64,000 nucleotides of DNA from Pedobacter planticolens (GTDB lineage: Bacteria; Bacteroidota; Bacteroidia; Sphingobacteriales; Sphingobacteriaceae): the NCBI RefSeq assembly GCF_014172375.1, contig NZ_WNXD01000002.1, positions 682,001-746,000 of the forward strand, written 5' to 3'. The position numbers were made by a program, and so were the translations under genes. Shown in pieces: positions 8,403-16,148 of this stretch (position 1 is the stretch's first letter; each line of letters opens with the position of its first letter). Below the pieces are notes generated by a model. The model did no database searches and was not told where the DNA came from. It saw only the letters and a program-made list of their open reading frames with translations.

Positions 8403-9052
8403 TAGCTAAATGAAAATTGAATATAATTGATGTTTTTATCGTATTTTAAATATATTCTTTCGTAATGTGTTTTGATGGATAAAACTTCATCTGCAAACTC
8501 AGATTGATATAAATGAGCCGTATTTTTATGTGTAATTAGATTTAATTCCGCCACTTTTTCGCAGGTGTAGGCATACAAACCATCGTTATCGGTTTTTAAA
8601 TTCATTTTGCCACCTGGTTTTAATAGAATTTTGTATTTATCTAAAAACCCTGGAAAAGTTAGTCGTTTTTTCTCTCTACTTTCTTGTGGTTGTGGATCTG
8701 CAAATGTAATCCAGATTTCATCAATTTCTCCAGGCGCAAAATATTCCAAAATATCTTCAATCTGAATACGAAGAAAAGCTAAATTTTGAATGCCTTCATC
8801 TACGCCAGTTCTTGCCCCACGCCAAATTCTATTTCCTTTTAAATCTACACCAACAAAATTCTTTTCAGGGAAAAGTTTTGCCAAGTTTACTGCGTATTCG
8901 CCTTTACCACAAGCCAACTCTAATACAACTGGATTATCGTTTTTAAAATGATCTGAAGCCCATTTTCCTTGCATTACTTTACCTAAATGCAATTGATATA
9001 CATTTGGAAAGGTATCTATCTCTGCGAATTTCCTTAATTTATCTTTACCCAC
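8402..9052 (-). CDS. trmB: tRNA (guanine-N7-)-methyltransferase
   Basis: Makes m7G46 in tRNA using S-adenosylmethionine. The SAM-binding motif is VLELACGKGEYAVNLA, followed by FVGVDLKGNRIWRGA and ITFADPQPQESREKKR; DPQP replaces the DPWP of proteobacterial TrmB, which is usual in Bacteroidota. The start is taken at GTG 9052 (product VGKDKLRKFAEI), as family members begin GKDKLR and a -7-like box lies just upstream at 9071-9078. An in-frame TTG at 9073 would add seven unconserved residues and lie inside that box. Confidence 0.93.
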   Translation of the reverse strand: MGKDKLRKFAEIDTFPNVYQLHLGKVMQGKWASDHFKNDNPVVLELACGKGEYAVNLAKLFPEKNFVGVDLKGNRIWRGARTGVDEGIQNLAFLRIQIEDILEYFAPGEIDEIWITFADPQPQESREKKRLTFPGFLDKYKILLKPGGKMNLKTDNDGLYAYTCEKVAELNLITHKNTAHLYQSEFADEVLSIKTHYERIYLKYDKNINYIQFSFS

Positions 9053-9070
9053 GCTTAAATTCTTAAAACA

Positions 9071-9078
9071 CAAAAGTA
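9071..9078 (-). promoter_or_regulatory. -7 promoter element TACTTTTG for trmB
   Basis: Matches the Bacteroidota TAnnTTTG consensus on the minus strand, 18 bases before the GTG start at 9052. It overlaps the alternative TTG start, which argues against that start. No clear -33 TTTG is seen. Confidence 0.5.
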
Positions 9079-9231
9079 AGATTTAATTAGCAATAGTAAT
9101 TGGCTCAACTGTTTTATTGCTTCATTGTAATATTGCTGGGCACAAATGACATTTAACAACAATAAATAATGGGGGTTTTGATAGTATCATCAAAATTGAT
9201 ATATTTATATTTAATAATCAATTTTAACTAT

Positions 9232-10164
9232 ATGACATTAGTTCAACTCGAATATATTGTAGCTGTAGACACGTATCGCAGTTTTGTTAGCGCAGCTGAT
9301 AAATGTTTTGTAACCCAACCTACATTAAGTATGCAAGTGCAAAAGCTTGAGGAGTTTTTAAATGTTAAACTATTCGATAGAAGCAAGCAGCCTGTTATTC
9401 CCACAGAAATTGGCGCACAAATTATTGCTCAAGCACGTATTGTTTTACAAGAAAACAAAAAAATAAAAGAGATTATAAGTAGTCAGCAACAAGATGTAAT
9501 TGGAGAATTAAAAATTGGTATTATTCCAACTATTGCCCCCTATTTATTGCCAGAAGTTATTGCATCCATGTTAGAAAAGTATCCAGATTTAAAATTATTA
9601 ATTTGGGAATACACCACGGAAGATATTGTTCATCATTTAAAAACAGGCGTGATTGATTGTGGCATTTTGGCTACGCCATTAGTAGATGCTAACATTAGTG
9701 AAATGCCTTTATATTATGAAAATTTTGTAAGCTATATTAGCAAAAACAGTAAACTTTATAAAAAGAAAACTATTGACGCTGATGATTTAGAAGATGAGAA
9801 TATTTGGCTTTTAAACGAAGGACATTGTATGCGTTCGCAGGTGCTCAACATTTGCCGTTCTACAAAAAATAATCGTTTACAATCGTTAACCTATAATACT
9901 GGAAGTGTAGAAACGCTAATTAGAATGGTTGATGTAAATGATGGCGCAACGTTGTTACCAGAGCTAGCTTTAGCTGATTTAAGCGCTAAACAGCTCAATA
10001 AAGTGCGTTATTTTAAATCGCCAGAACCTGTACGTGAGATTAGTTTAATTACACACAAAAACTTCATTAAAAAAAGAATGTTGAATGCTTTACGCGAAGA
10101 AATATTAGCAATTATTCCTAAAACAATGAAGCAACGTAAAAAGAAAGATGTAATTGGAATTTAG
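9232..10164 (+). CDS. oxyR: Peroxide-sensing LysR-type regulator
   Basis: A 310-residue LysR-type transcription factor. The N-terminal winged helix-turn-helix (about 1-60: LVQLEYIVAVDTYRSFVSAA) is followed by the effector domain. NEGHCMRSQVLNIC places cysteines at residues 199 and 208, the same numbers as the peroxide-sensing pair of E. coli OxyR, so it is very likely a true OxyR that forms a disulfide with H2O2 and activates catalase and alkyl hydroperoxide reductase genes. ATG 9232 (MTLVQLEY) fits the family; a longer frame from 9169 only adds unconserved residues. Neither katA nor ahpC is visible, though sodA is 1.2 kb away. Confidence 0.95.
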   Translation: MTLVQLEYIVAVDTYRSFVSAADKCFVTQPTLSMQVQKLEEFLNVKLFDRSKQPVIPTEIGAQIIAQARIVLQENKKIKEIISSQQQDVIGELKIGIIPTIAPYLLPEVIASMLEKYPDLKLLIWEYTTEDIVHHLKTGVIDCGILATPLVDANISEMPLYYENFVSYISKNSKLYKKKTIDADDLEDENIWLLNEGHCMRSQVLNICRSTKNNRLQSLTYNTGSVETLIRMVDVNDGATLLPELALADLSAKQLNKVRYFKSPEPVREISLITHKNFIKKRMLNALREEILAIIPKTMKQRKKKDVIGI

Positions 10165-10598
10165 TTATTACCTGTTTTAAGGCCCTCAATGCCTACTACT
10201 TTTTCTTCTTCTTCACCTTTTTTAAGTTTCCTTTTTTTCTTGTTTGGATCGATACCACTTAAGCGTTCTTCGGTAAGTTTGTTGTACTCTATAACCTGTT
10301 CTGGTTTTAAAACGGTTTTAATGTTTTTGTTGGTTTCGTTCTGTAATTTAAAGAATTTCGTTTCGTCTTCCTCTTTAAAAGTACCTGCCTGTTGCTTTTT
10401 GTAAAGCGCCAATTGTTCCTTCGCCAAATCAAAAGTATAATTATAAATTACACTTTTCTGAGTCGGAGTTAATTTTAATCGTTTATCTATCTCTTCGATA
10501 TTCTTTTTAGCAATCTCTTCCGCAGTTGGCACTTTCTGAGCTTGGCTAGAAAAAAATGTGCCTAGCACCAACATCATCATTAAAATTAATTTTTTCAT
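10161..10598 (-). CDS. Small exported helical protein with LTPxQ-like motifs
   Basis: A 145-residue protein with signal peptide 1-20 (ends SQA before QK). The mature part is helical and charged, with LTPTQKSVIY and LKPEQVIEYNKL. Two such motifs about 60 residues apart recall the LTxxQ motif of Spy/CpxP periplasmic proteins, though overall similarity cannot be shown here. The tail is strongly basic then acidic (KKKRKLKKGEEEEK). It is convergent with oxyR, stops overlapping by four bases. Function unknown; an envelope-stress chaperone is only a guess. Confidence 0.75.
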   Translation of the reverse strand: MKKLILMMMLVLGTFFSSQAQKVPTAEEIAKKNIEEIDKRLKLTPTQKSVIYNYTFDLAKEQLALYKKQQAGTFKEEDETKFFKLQNETNKNIKTVLKPEQVIEYNKLTEERLSGIDPNKKKRKLKKGEEEEKVVGIEGLKTGNN

Positions 10599-10602
10599 GT
10601 TT

Positions 10603-10610
10603 CAAATTTA
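10603..10610 (-). promoter_or_regulatory. -7 promoter element TAAATTTG
   Basis: TAnnTTTG consensus on the minus strand, ending only 4 bases before ATG 10598. If used, the transcript would be leaderless or nearly so. Confidence 0.5.
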
Positions 10611-10696
10611 AGAAATAATCATTAAAAAAATAAGGCTTGCAGATTTTGGTATCCAAAAGTCTTAAAAACTCTCTTTTAGTATTTCTATCTCATCTT

Positions 10697-10738
10697 TTAG
10701 TATTGTTCTACTACTGCATCCAAGTTTACAATGTTATT
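10697..10738 (-). pseudogene. Possible relic of a superoxide dismutase 3' end
   Basis: On the minus strand this reads NNIVNLDAVVEQY-stop. The end of the intact dismutase reads [13 protein letters not shown] then KKAL. Eight of 13 residues agree, and the DNA agrees in a similar proportion, including an 11-base block (ctactgcatcc on +). It lies downstream of sodA in the same orientation, as expected for a decayed tandem duplicate. Short, so chance is not excluded. Confidence 0.4.
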
Positions 10739-11230
10739 CTAGTGATTGCTGTCTCACCAAATGAAATCCGCAACTAGCTTTTCAAATCATTATAAGTTTA
10801 AACATGGAATTATTCTAAGCTTCCATACCTTTTATGTTATTATAAATAGTAGACTTCCTTTCGGCTGTTCTTAGCAATTGGGTCGTAAAATTAGGCTAAA
10901 AAATTAACCGTTGGGACGGACTTAGTTCGGGGTTAGGTCGGACTTGGTTCGGGCTTGTGACAATTCAACCCGAACCAACTGCGACTGAAGCCCGAAATAA
11001 CCTTGAGCCAATAATTAAACTGTTACGAATGTGATATTATTCTTTCTCAGAACCATTAGCATCTCATATTAGATGTTGCGACTTCTTTCTGTATTTCCGT
11101 ATTTGCAGGTATCTCACCGACAGATATAAATACTTTTTACGATTTATAATCCTAAATAATTGTACATCCCCGAGTTCTCTAAACCTTATTGTAATGGAAA
11201 TACTTTTTTGTTTTCCGTTACCTACCCTTA

Positions 11231-11295
11231 CTGTCACGCTGAGTTTATCGAAGCGCTATTACAGTAGAAATCCTTCGACTAGCTCAGGATGACAG
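11231..11295. repeat. Dispersed inverted repeat (CTGTCA...TGACAG ends)
   Basis: Ends CTGTCACGCTGAG (11231-11243) and CTCAGGATGACAG (11283-11295) pair with two mismatches; the inside carries TTATCGAAGCG and CCTTCGACTAG. Related half sequences occur at 62113-62157. This GTCATCCTGAGC...TCGAAGG type is a widespread intergenic repeat in Bacteroidota. Confidence 0.7.
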
Positions 11296-11320
11296 CCGCC
11301 GAAAAACAAAAAGATTGAAA

Positions 11321-11353
11321 CGAAAAACGGGGCTAACTTTGATAGTTGCCCCG
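11321..11353 (-). terminator. Terminator of the superoxide dismutase gene
   Basis: On the minus strand CGGGGCAAC pairs with GTTAGCCCCG (one bulge) and is followed by TTTTTCGTTT. A second small hairpin (8-bp perfect stem, 11361-11380) lies between it and the gene end. Confidence 0.75.
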
Positions 11354-11400
11354 CTTTTGTTCCAAAGGGATTCCTTTGGAGCTTTTCTAAAAAGAAAAAT

Positions 11401-12009
11401 TTATAATGCTTTTTTGTAACGTTCTGCTACTGCATCCCAATTTACTACATTCCAAATTGCAGCTAAATATGCAGGGCGCATGTTTTGATATTTCAAATAA
11501 TAAGCGTGTTCCCAAACATCAACTCCGAAAATTGGAGTGCCTTTTACCTCAGCGATATCCATTAATGGATTATCTTGATTTGGAGTAGAAGAAATTACCA
11601 GTTTTTTATCTGCGCCTACCGAAAGCCAAGCCCAACCAGAACCAAAACGAGTTGCACCAGCATCCTGAATCTTAGTTTTAAAATCAGCGAAAGAACCAAA
11701 AGCATCATTAATTGCTTTAGCTAAATCGCCAGTTGGCTCACCGCCTTTATTTGGACCTAAAACTGTCCAGAATAATGAGTGATTAAAATGACCACCGCCA
11801 TTATTACGAACTGCAGCAGGAAATTTTGAAATGTTTTTTATGATATCGTCGATGCTCGAATTAGCTTCAGGCTTGCCTTCTAAAGCTTTATTTAAGTTAG
11901 TAACGTAAGCTTGGTGATGTTTACCATGGTGTATTTCCATAGTTAATTTATCAATATGCGGTTCTAATGCGTCGGTTGCGTATGCTAACGCAGGTAATTC
12001 AAAAGCCAT
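11401..12009 (-). CDS. sodA: Superoxide dismutase, Mn/Fe family
   Basis: Converts superoxide to H2O2 and O2 in the cytoplasm. The 202-residue protein is full length with all four metal ligands: His27 (EIHHGKHH), His77 ([10 protein letters not shown]), Asp164 and His168 ([12 protein letters not shown]). [11 protein letters not shown] and QDNPLM look more like Mn or cambialistic enzymes than strict Fe enzymes; the metal cannot be fixed from sequence, so the symbol is tentative. No signal peptide. A -7 box lies at 12045-12052 and a hairpin terminator follows. Confidence 0.96.
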   Translation of the reverse strand: MAFELPALAYATDALEPHIDKLTMEIHHGKHHQAYVTNLNKALEGKPEANSSIDDIIKNISKFPAAVRNNGGGHFNHSLFWTVLGPNKGGEPTGDLAKAINDAFGSFADFKTKIQDAGATRFGSGWAWLSVGADKKLVISSTPNQDNPLMDIAEVKGTPIFGVDVWEHAYYLKYQNMRPAYLAAIWNVVNWDAVAERYKKAL

Positions 12010-12044
12010 AATATTTATTATTTAAGTTTAAAAATGTTAATGTA

Positions 12045-12052
12045 CAAATATA
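12045..12052 (-). promoter_or_regulatory. -7 promoter element TATATTTG for sodA
   Basis: TAnnTTTG match on the minus strand about 35 bases before the ATG at 12009. A TTG triplet (12076-12078 read on minus) lies 23 bases further upstream, close to the expected -33 spacing. Confidence 0.5.
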
Positions 12053-12085
12053 ACTCACAAAGGTTAAGTTTTATTCAATTGTTTG

Positions 12086-12565
12086 TCAACTTTCTTTACG
12101 TTTTTGCTGAAAAAATGTGCTCATTAAAGCCCCACATTCCTGGGCTAAAACACCCCCTTTTAAAACAGTTTTTGGATGTAAAAGGTTTTGATTAATCTTG
12201 GTAAAACCGCGTTTGTCTTCATGTGCACCAAAAACTATTCTACTAATTTGCGTCCAATAACTAGCGCCAGCACACATTACACATGGCTCAACGGTTACGT
12301 ATAACGTGCAATCTTTTAAATACTTGCCTCCTAAAGTTTGTGCTGCGGCTGTAAAAGCTTGCATTTCTGCATGTGCTGTAACATCATTTAATTGTTCTGT
12401 TAAATTATGTCCACGCCCAATAATTTTACCTTGACAAACTACTAGTGCCCCGATCGGGATTTCATCTTTATCAAATGCCTTTTTTGCTTCGTTTAAGGCT
12501 AAACGCATAAAATGTTCATCAGCAACTGCTGGATTTTCGTTTTCTTCGAAATTATAAAAAGTCAT
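12086..12565 (-). CDS. tadA: tRNA-specific adenosine deaminase
   Basis: A zinc deaminase that converts adenosine to inosine at the wobble position of tRNA. DVTAHAEMQAF gives the catalytic HAE and EPCVMCAGA the PCxxC zinc site; the N-terminal FMRLALNEAKKAFDKDEIPIGALVV block is typical of TadA. Length 159 residues is normal. Some Bacteroidota carry guanine deaminases of similar shape, but NDVTAHAE favours TadA. It lies one base downstream of csaA on the same strand, clearly one transcript. Confidence 0.93.
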   Translation of the reverse strand: MTFYNFEENENPAVADEHFMRLALNEAKKAFDKDEIPIGALVVCQGKIIGRGHNLTEQLNDVTAHAEMQAFTAAAQTLGGKYLKDCTLYVTVEPCVMCAGASYWTQISRIVFGAHEDKRGFTKINQNLLHPKTVLKGGVLAQECGALMSTFFQQKRKES

Positions 12566-12566
12566 T

Positions 12567-12902
12567 TTATATTAGTTTGCTGCCGTTTGGCACTTTTTTA
12601 TCGAGTGAGGTTAACACAATATCGCCATTGGCATCTGCTAAACCAGTGACTAAAAACTCACTCATAAATTTACCAATCTGTTTTTTAGGGAAATTAATTA
12701 CGCCAACGATTTGTTTGCCAACCAACTCTTCTTTTGTGTAATGTTTGGTGATTTGTGCACTGCTCATTCTAATTCCAAATTCACCAAAATCTACTTTTAC
12801 TTTATAGGCAGGTTTTCGAGCTTCCGGAAAATCAAAAACTTCAAGTATGGTTCCTGCTCGTAGTTCTACTTTTTCAAAATCGCTCCAGGTTATTTCTTCC
12901 AT
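12567..12902 (-). CDS. csaA: tRNA-binding protein CsaA
   Basis: A 111-residue OB-fold protein of the CsaA/Trbp111 type: VELRAGTILEVFDFPEARKPAYKV, RMSSAQITKHY, and the tail VPNGSKLI. It binds tRNA as a homodimer and was described in Bacillus as an export-related chaperone. ATG 12902 (MEEITWSDFEKVE) is the family start; a longer frame to 12950 adds unconserved residues. First gene of a two-gene operon with tadA, so both products act on tRNA. Confidence 0.93.
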   Translation of the reverse strand: MEEITWSDFEKVELRAGTILEVFDFPEARKPAYKVKVDFGEFGIRMSSAQITKHYTKEELVGKQIVGVINFPKKQIGKFMSEFLVTGLADANGDIVLTSLDKKVPNGSKLI

Positions 12903-12997
12903 TTGGTAAAAATACAATTTATATGTAATTCTATTAGGGCTAATGGTCATTAGTTCATGGCTATTGTCTATAAACCATCAACCCAAAACTATTTTAT

Positions 12998-13005
12998 TAC
13001 CTTTG
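12998..13005 (+). promoter_or_regulatory. -7 promoter element TACCTTTG for the rlmI-like gene
   Basis: A perfect TAnnTTTG match that ends 4 bases before ATG 13010. Transcription would begin at or next to the start codon, so the mRNA would be leaderless or nearly so. Confidence 0.6.
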
Positions 13006-13009
13006 CAAC

Positions 13010-14197
13010 ATGGTAGAAATCAAGCTAAAAAAAGGGAAAGAAAAAGCAGTTTTGCAACGTCATCCATGGGTGTTTTCTGGGGCATTAGAAAAAATCAAAG
13101 GAACTCCTGAAAATGGAGATGTTGTTAAAGTTTGCAGTGCGAATAATGATTTTTTAGCATATGGTTATTACAATGATCAATCTCGGGTTGCTGTTCGTCT
13201 GTTAGAATGGGATGAAAATCAAGTTATTGATGAAGCTTGGTACGGACAGAAAATTAATAAAGCGATAGAATCGAGAGCGCATCTCTTAAAAAATAAAGAC
13301 ACCAATGCCTATCGTTTAATTTTTAGCGAAGCTGATTTTTTACCGGGTTTAATTGTAGATAAATATGCGGATTTTCTTTCTGTACAAATTTTAAGTACAG
13401 GTATTGAAAAGGCAAAGCCGATAATTATTGATGTCTTAGTAAAGGCTTTACAACCCAAAGGGATTTTCGATCGTAGTGATGCAACCGCTCGTACACACGA
13501 AGGAATTACAGCAGAAAATGGTTTGCTTTGGGGTGAAGCTCCCGCAGCTTTCATCGCTGTTAAGGAAAATGGGATTACCTATCATATTAATATTGCCGAG
13601 GGGCAGAAATCTGGATTTTATTGCGACCAACGCGATAATCGTTTATTATTAGCCGAATATGCTGATGGCAAAAATGTACTAGATTGTTTTAGTTATAGTG
13701 GTGGTTTTAGCTTAAATGCATTCAAAAAAGGTGCAAAACAGGTAACGAGCGTAGATAGTTCTGCCTTAGCGATTGAAACGTTGAAACAGAATATTGAACT
13801 GAATAAATTCGATTCGAAAAACCATACTGCTATACAAGCTGATGTAAATAAACAGTTGCGAGCTTTTAAAGAAGAAGGAAAGAAATTTGATATTGTGATT
13901 TTGGATCCGCCCAAATATGCACCATCTCGTTCTGCATTGGATAGAGCTGCTCGTGCTTACAAGGACCTTAATCGTTTGGGTTTATTGTTATTGGAAAGCG
14001 GTGGTTTATTGGCTACTTTTTCTTGTTCTGGCGCTGTAGATATTGAAACTTTTAAGCAAATTATTGCTTGGGCTGCCTTAGATGCTGGCAAAGAAGTACA
14101 AGTGATTAAACAATTCTCGCAACCAGAAGATCATCCTGTACGTTTATCTTTCCCTGAGGGAGAATATTTGAAGGGTTTATTGGTTAGGGTTTTGTAA
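13010..14197 (+). CDS. rlmI: 23S rRNA cytosine methyltransferase, RlmI type
   Basis: A 395-residue class I SAM-dependent RNA methyltransferase. An N-terminal PUA-like domain (about 1-75: KAVLQRHPWVFSGALEKIKG) precedes the catalytic domain with the SAM motif VLDCFSYSGGFSLNA, the acidic VTSVDSS strand, ILDPPKYAPS and the FSCSG block near 337. E. coli RlmI makes m5C1962 in 23S rRNA with this layout. The exact target in this species is inferred. Single gene with a near-leaderless promoter, ending at a long hairpin. Confidence 0.88.
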   Translation: MVEIKLKKGKEKAVLQRHPWVFSGALEKIKGTPENGDVVKVCSANNDFLAYGYYNDQSRVAVRLLEWDENQVIDEAWYGQKINKAIESRAHLLKNKDTNAYRLIFSEADFLPGLIVDKYADFLSVQILSTGIEKAKPIIIDVLVKALQPKGIFDRSDATARTHEGITAENGLLWGEAPAAFIAVKENGITYHINIAEGQKSGFYCDQRDNRLLLAEYADGKNVLDCFSYSGGFSLNAFKKGAKQVTSVDSSALAIETLKQNIELNKFDSKNHTAIQADVNKQLRAFKEEGKKFDIVILDPPKYAPSRSALDRAARAYKDLNRLGLLLLESGGLLATFSCSGAVDIETFKQIIAWAALDAGKEVQVIKQFSQPEDHPVRLSFPEGEYLKGLLVRVL

Positions 14198-14203
14198 AAT
14201 GGA

Positions 14204-14257
14204 AACATTAAGAAGTTAAGACAAATTAAGCTTAAATTTTCTTAACTTCTTAATGTT
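14204..14257. terminator. Bidirectional hairpin between convergent genes
   Basis: An 18-bp perfect stem (14204-14221 with 14240-14257) of low G+C around an 18-base loop, between the rlmI-like gene and the small membrane gene. It may be a terminator for both or a small inverted repeat. Confidence 0.6.
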
Positions 14258-14265
14258 AAAAACAC

Positions 14266-14517
14266 CTATAATTCTTCTGAGTTTTCTGGTAATTTATCAT
14301 ATTCTCCTGCTAAGGCGTATTTACCAAAAATAACCAACCCAATTGCTATCGGAATAAAGATTAACAAGATAATTCCCCATTGCAATGCGGTGTTGGTTTG
14401 CGCAATTCCTGCTTCAGCCTTGCTTACTTTATCCCAAGCTTGAAAAGCCATAAAAATCATTGCTGCTGGACCTAGAATAATCCAGAAAACGCCTAATATT
14501 TTTTTAATAGATTTCAT
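14266..14517 (-). CDS. Small two-helix membrane protein, transporter partner
   Basis: From ATG 14517 (MKSIKKILGVFWIILGP) this is an 83-residue protein with two transmembrane helices (about 7-25 and 46-68) and an acidic tail ending KLPENSEEL. It lies 4 bases downstream of the MFS gene on the same strand, so it is co-transcribed. Small membrane proteins next to MHS-type transporters recur in Bacteroidota, but no function is established here; a transporter accessory subunit is inference. A longer frame to 14571 would overlap the MFS gene. Confidence 0.8.
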   Translation of the reverse strand: MKSIKKILGVFWIILGPAAMIFMAFQAWDKVSKAEAGIAQTNTALQWGIILLIFIPIAIGLVIFGKYALAGEYDKLPENSEEL

Positions 14518-14521
14518 ATGC

Positions 14522-16051
14522 TTAATCGTTAACGTTTTCGTCTCTTTTGTTTGATAAATAAACTGCTCCAATTATAAAACTTAGTGTGGCAATCCCGATA
14601 GGATACCATAAACCAGAAAGTGGCGTAGAACCTGCAAAACTGGCAATTAATGTGGCGATAAATGGAACTAAACCGCCAAAAACTCCGTTACCAACATGGT
14701 AAGGCAAGGACATTGAAGTGTACCTAATTTTTGTTGGGAATAGCTCTACCAAAAATGCAGCAATTGGCCCATAAACCATCGTAACTAATAAAATTTGGAA
14801 GAAAACTAGACCTACAAAAAGCCAAAATGTTGATGTTGGTAATACTTTGTCTTTATATATTTCTTTGGAGTGGCCGATAGCTTTAGCTGAATCTGAATAC
14901 ACAGTATCAACCAATACTTTATTAAATGAAGCACCATTAACAAGACTTATTTTTGAACTTGTTGTAATTAAACTATCTCCCTTATCATGTAATGCTAATC
15001 TTGTAATTATTGGCGCATCTTCTTGTAAAATTGATGAGGTATTCCAAGTAGTTACATCGCTCTTGTCTAAAAACAGTTGATAAATTGGTCGATAAAAAAC
15101 AATCCCCAACAACATTCCTGTCAGCATAATCCATTTTCTACCTACTTTATCACTCCATGCTCCAAATACAACAAAAAATGGCGTCGCAAAAGCAATTCCC
15201 CAAAGCAAAATATATCGCGAATCGTTAAAATCAATTTTACAGGTGTTTTCTATAAAGGATTGTGCATAAAACTGCCCTGTATACCAAATTACACCTTGGC
15301 CCATTGTTGCGCCAAATAAGGCTAACAGCACCATTTTAAAGTTTCCTTTTTTACTAAAACTTTCTTTTAACGGATTTTTAGAGATGTTCCCTTCGGTTTT
15401 AAGCTTAGTGAACATTGGCGATTCGTGCATCTTTAAGCGGATGTAAATTGAAACGCCAACCAATAAAATGGAAAGTAAAAATGGGATTCTCCAGCCCCAA
15501 TCTGCAAATGCTTCAGCACCGATTAAGTTTTTAGAAAGCACTATAATTCCTAAGGAGAGGAACAAGCCCAAAGTTGCTGTAGTTTGAATCCAGCTGGTAA
15601 AAAACCCACGTTTACCTTTCGGTGCATGTTCTGCTACGTAAGTTGCAGCGCCACCATATTCGCCGCCTAATGCTAAACCTTGCACTAAACGTAAAATTAA
15701 CACCAAAATTGGCGCAGCATAGCCGATGCTTGAATACGACGGGATAAGTCCGATTAAAAATGTGGAGCCACCCATTAACACCAGAGTTAATAGAAACGTA
15801 TATTTTCTACCAATTAAATCACCTAGGCGGCCAAAAACTAAAGCACCAAATGGGCGGACGATAAAGCCTGCTGCAAAAATAGCAAGCGTATTAATTAAGG
15901 CTGAAGCTCCTGCATCTGCAGGGAAAAGTTGGGCGCCAATGATACTGGCTAAACTGCCGAAAATGTAAAAATCGTACCATTCAATTAATGTGCCTAATGA
16001 AGATGCGCCGATTACTTTGAAAATGCTATTTGGTTTAGTTGTTGAGCTCAT
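14522..16051 (-). CDS. MFS transporter, metabolite:H+ symporter type
   Basis: A 509-residue inner-membrane transporter of the MHS branch (ProP/ShiA/KgtP). The opening GTLIEWYDFYIFG, the loop RPFGALVFGRLGDLIGRKYTF and LALGGEYGGAATYVAEHAP are diagnostic. The usual length is about 430 residues; this one carries an extra hydrophilic block of about 70 residues (around 345-415, containing LQEDAPIITRLALHDKG and SKISLVNGASF) in the second half between two transmembrane helices. Substrate unknown. ATG 16051 (MSSTTKPNS) is chosen; upstream residues are unconserved. Confidence 0.9.
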   Translation of the reverse strand: MSSTTKPNSIFKVIGASSLGTLIEWYDFYIFGSLASIIGAQLFPADAGASALINTLAIFAAGFIVRPFGALVFGRLGDLIGRKYTFLLTLVLMGGSTFLIGLIPSYSSIGYAAPILVLILRLVQGLALGGEYGGAATYVAEHAPKGKRGFFTSWIQTTATLGLFLSLGIIVLSKNLIGAEAFADWGWRIPFLLSILLVGVSIYIRLKMHESPMFTKLKTEGNISKNPLKESFSKKGNFKMVLLALFGATMGQGVIWYTGQFYAQSFIENTCKIDFNDSRYILLWGIAFATPFFVVFGAWSDKVGRKWIMLTGMLLGIVFYRPIYQLFLDKSDVTTWNTSSILQEDAPIITRLALHDKGDSLITTSSKISLVNGASFNKVLVDTVYSDSAKAIGHSKEIYKDKVLPTSTFWLFVGLVFFQILLVTMVYGPIAAFLVELFPTKIRYTSMSLPYHVGNGVFGGLVPFIATLIASFAGSTPLSGLWYPIGIATLSFIIGAVYLSNKRDENVND

Positions 16052-16107
16052 ACACCTTAAAACTAAGGCTTTAAAAATCAAATTGCAAGTACTTATAGAA
16101 AAGGAAC

Positions 16108-16136
16108 AAAGATTAAGGACTAGATACTTAATCTTT
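16108..16136 (-). terminator. Weak hairpin after the SDR gene
   Basis: AAAGATTAAG/CTTAATCTTT, a 10-bp AT-rich stem with a 9-base loop; T-rich sequence follows on the minus strand. Low stability, so only a candidate. Confidence 0.35.
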
Positions 16137-16148
16137 ATTCATTGATCT

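Larger units (their letters stand above)
10611..11320. other. Gene-free gap with repeats and a relic
   Basis: No convincing gene on either strand. It holds a 42-base relic resembling the 3' end of the superoxide dismutase gene (10697-10738), a locally GC-rich inverted repeat (10944-10978, arms TTGGTTCGGG/CCCGAACCAA) and a dispersed repeat (11231-11295). The remainder is AT-rich without recognisable signals. Confidence 0.7.
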
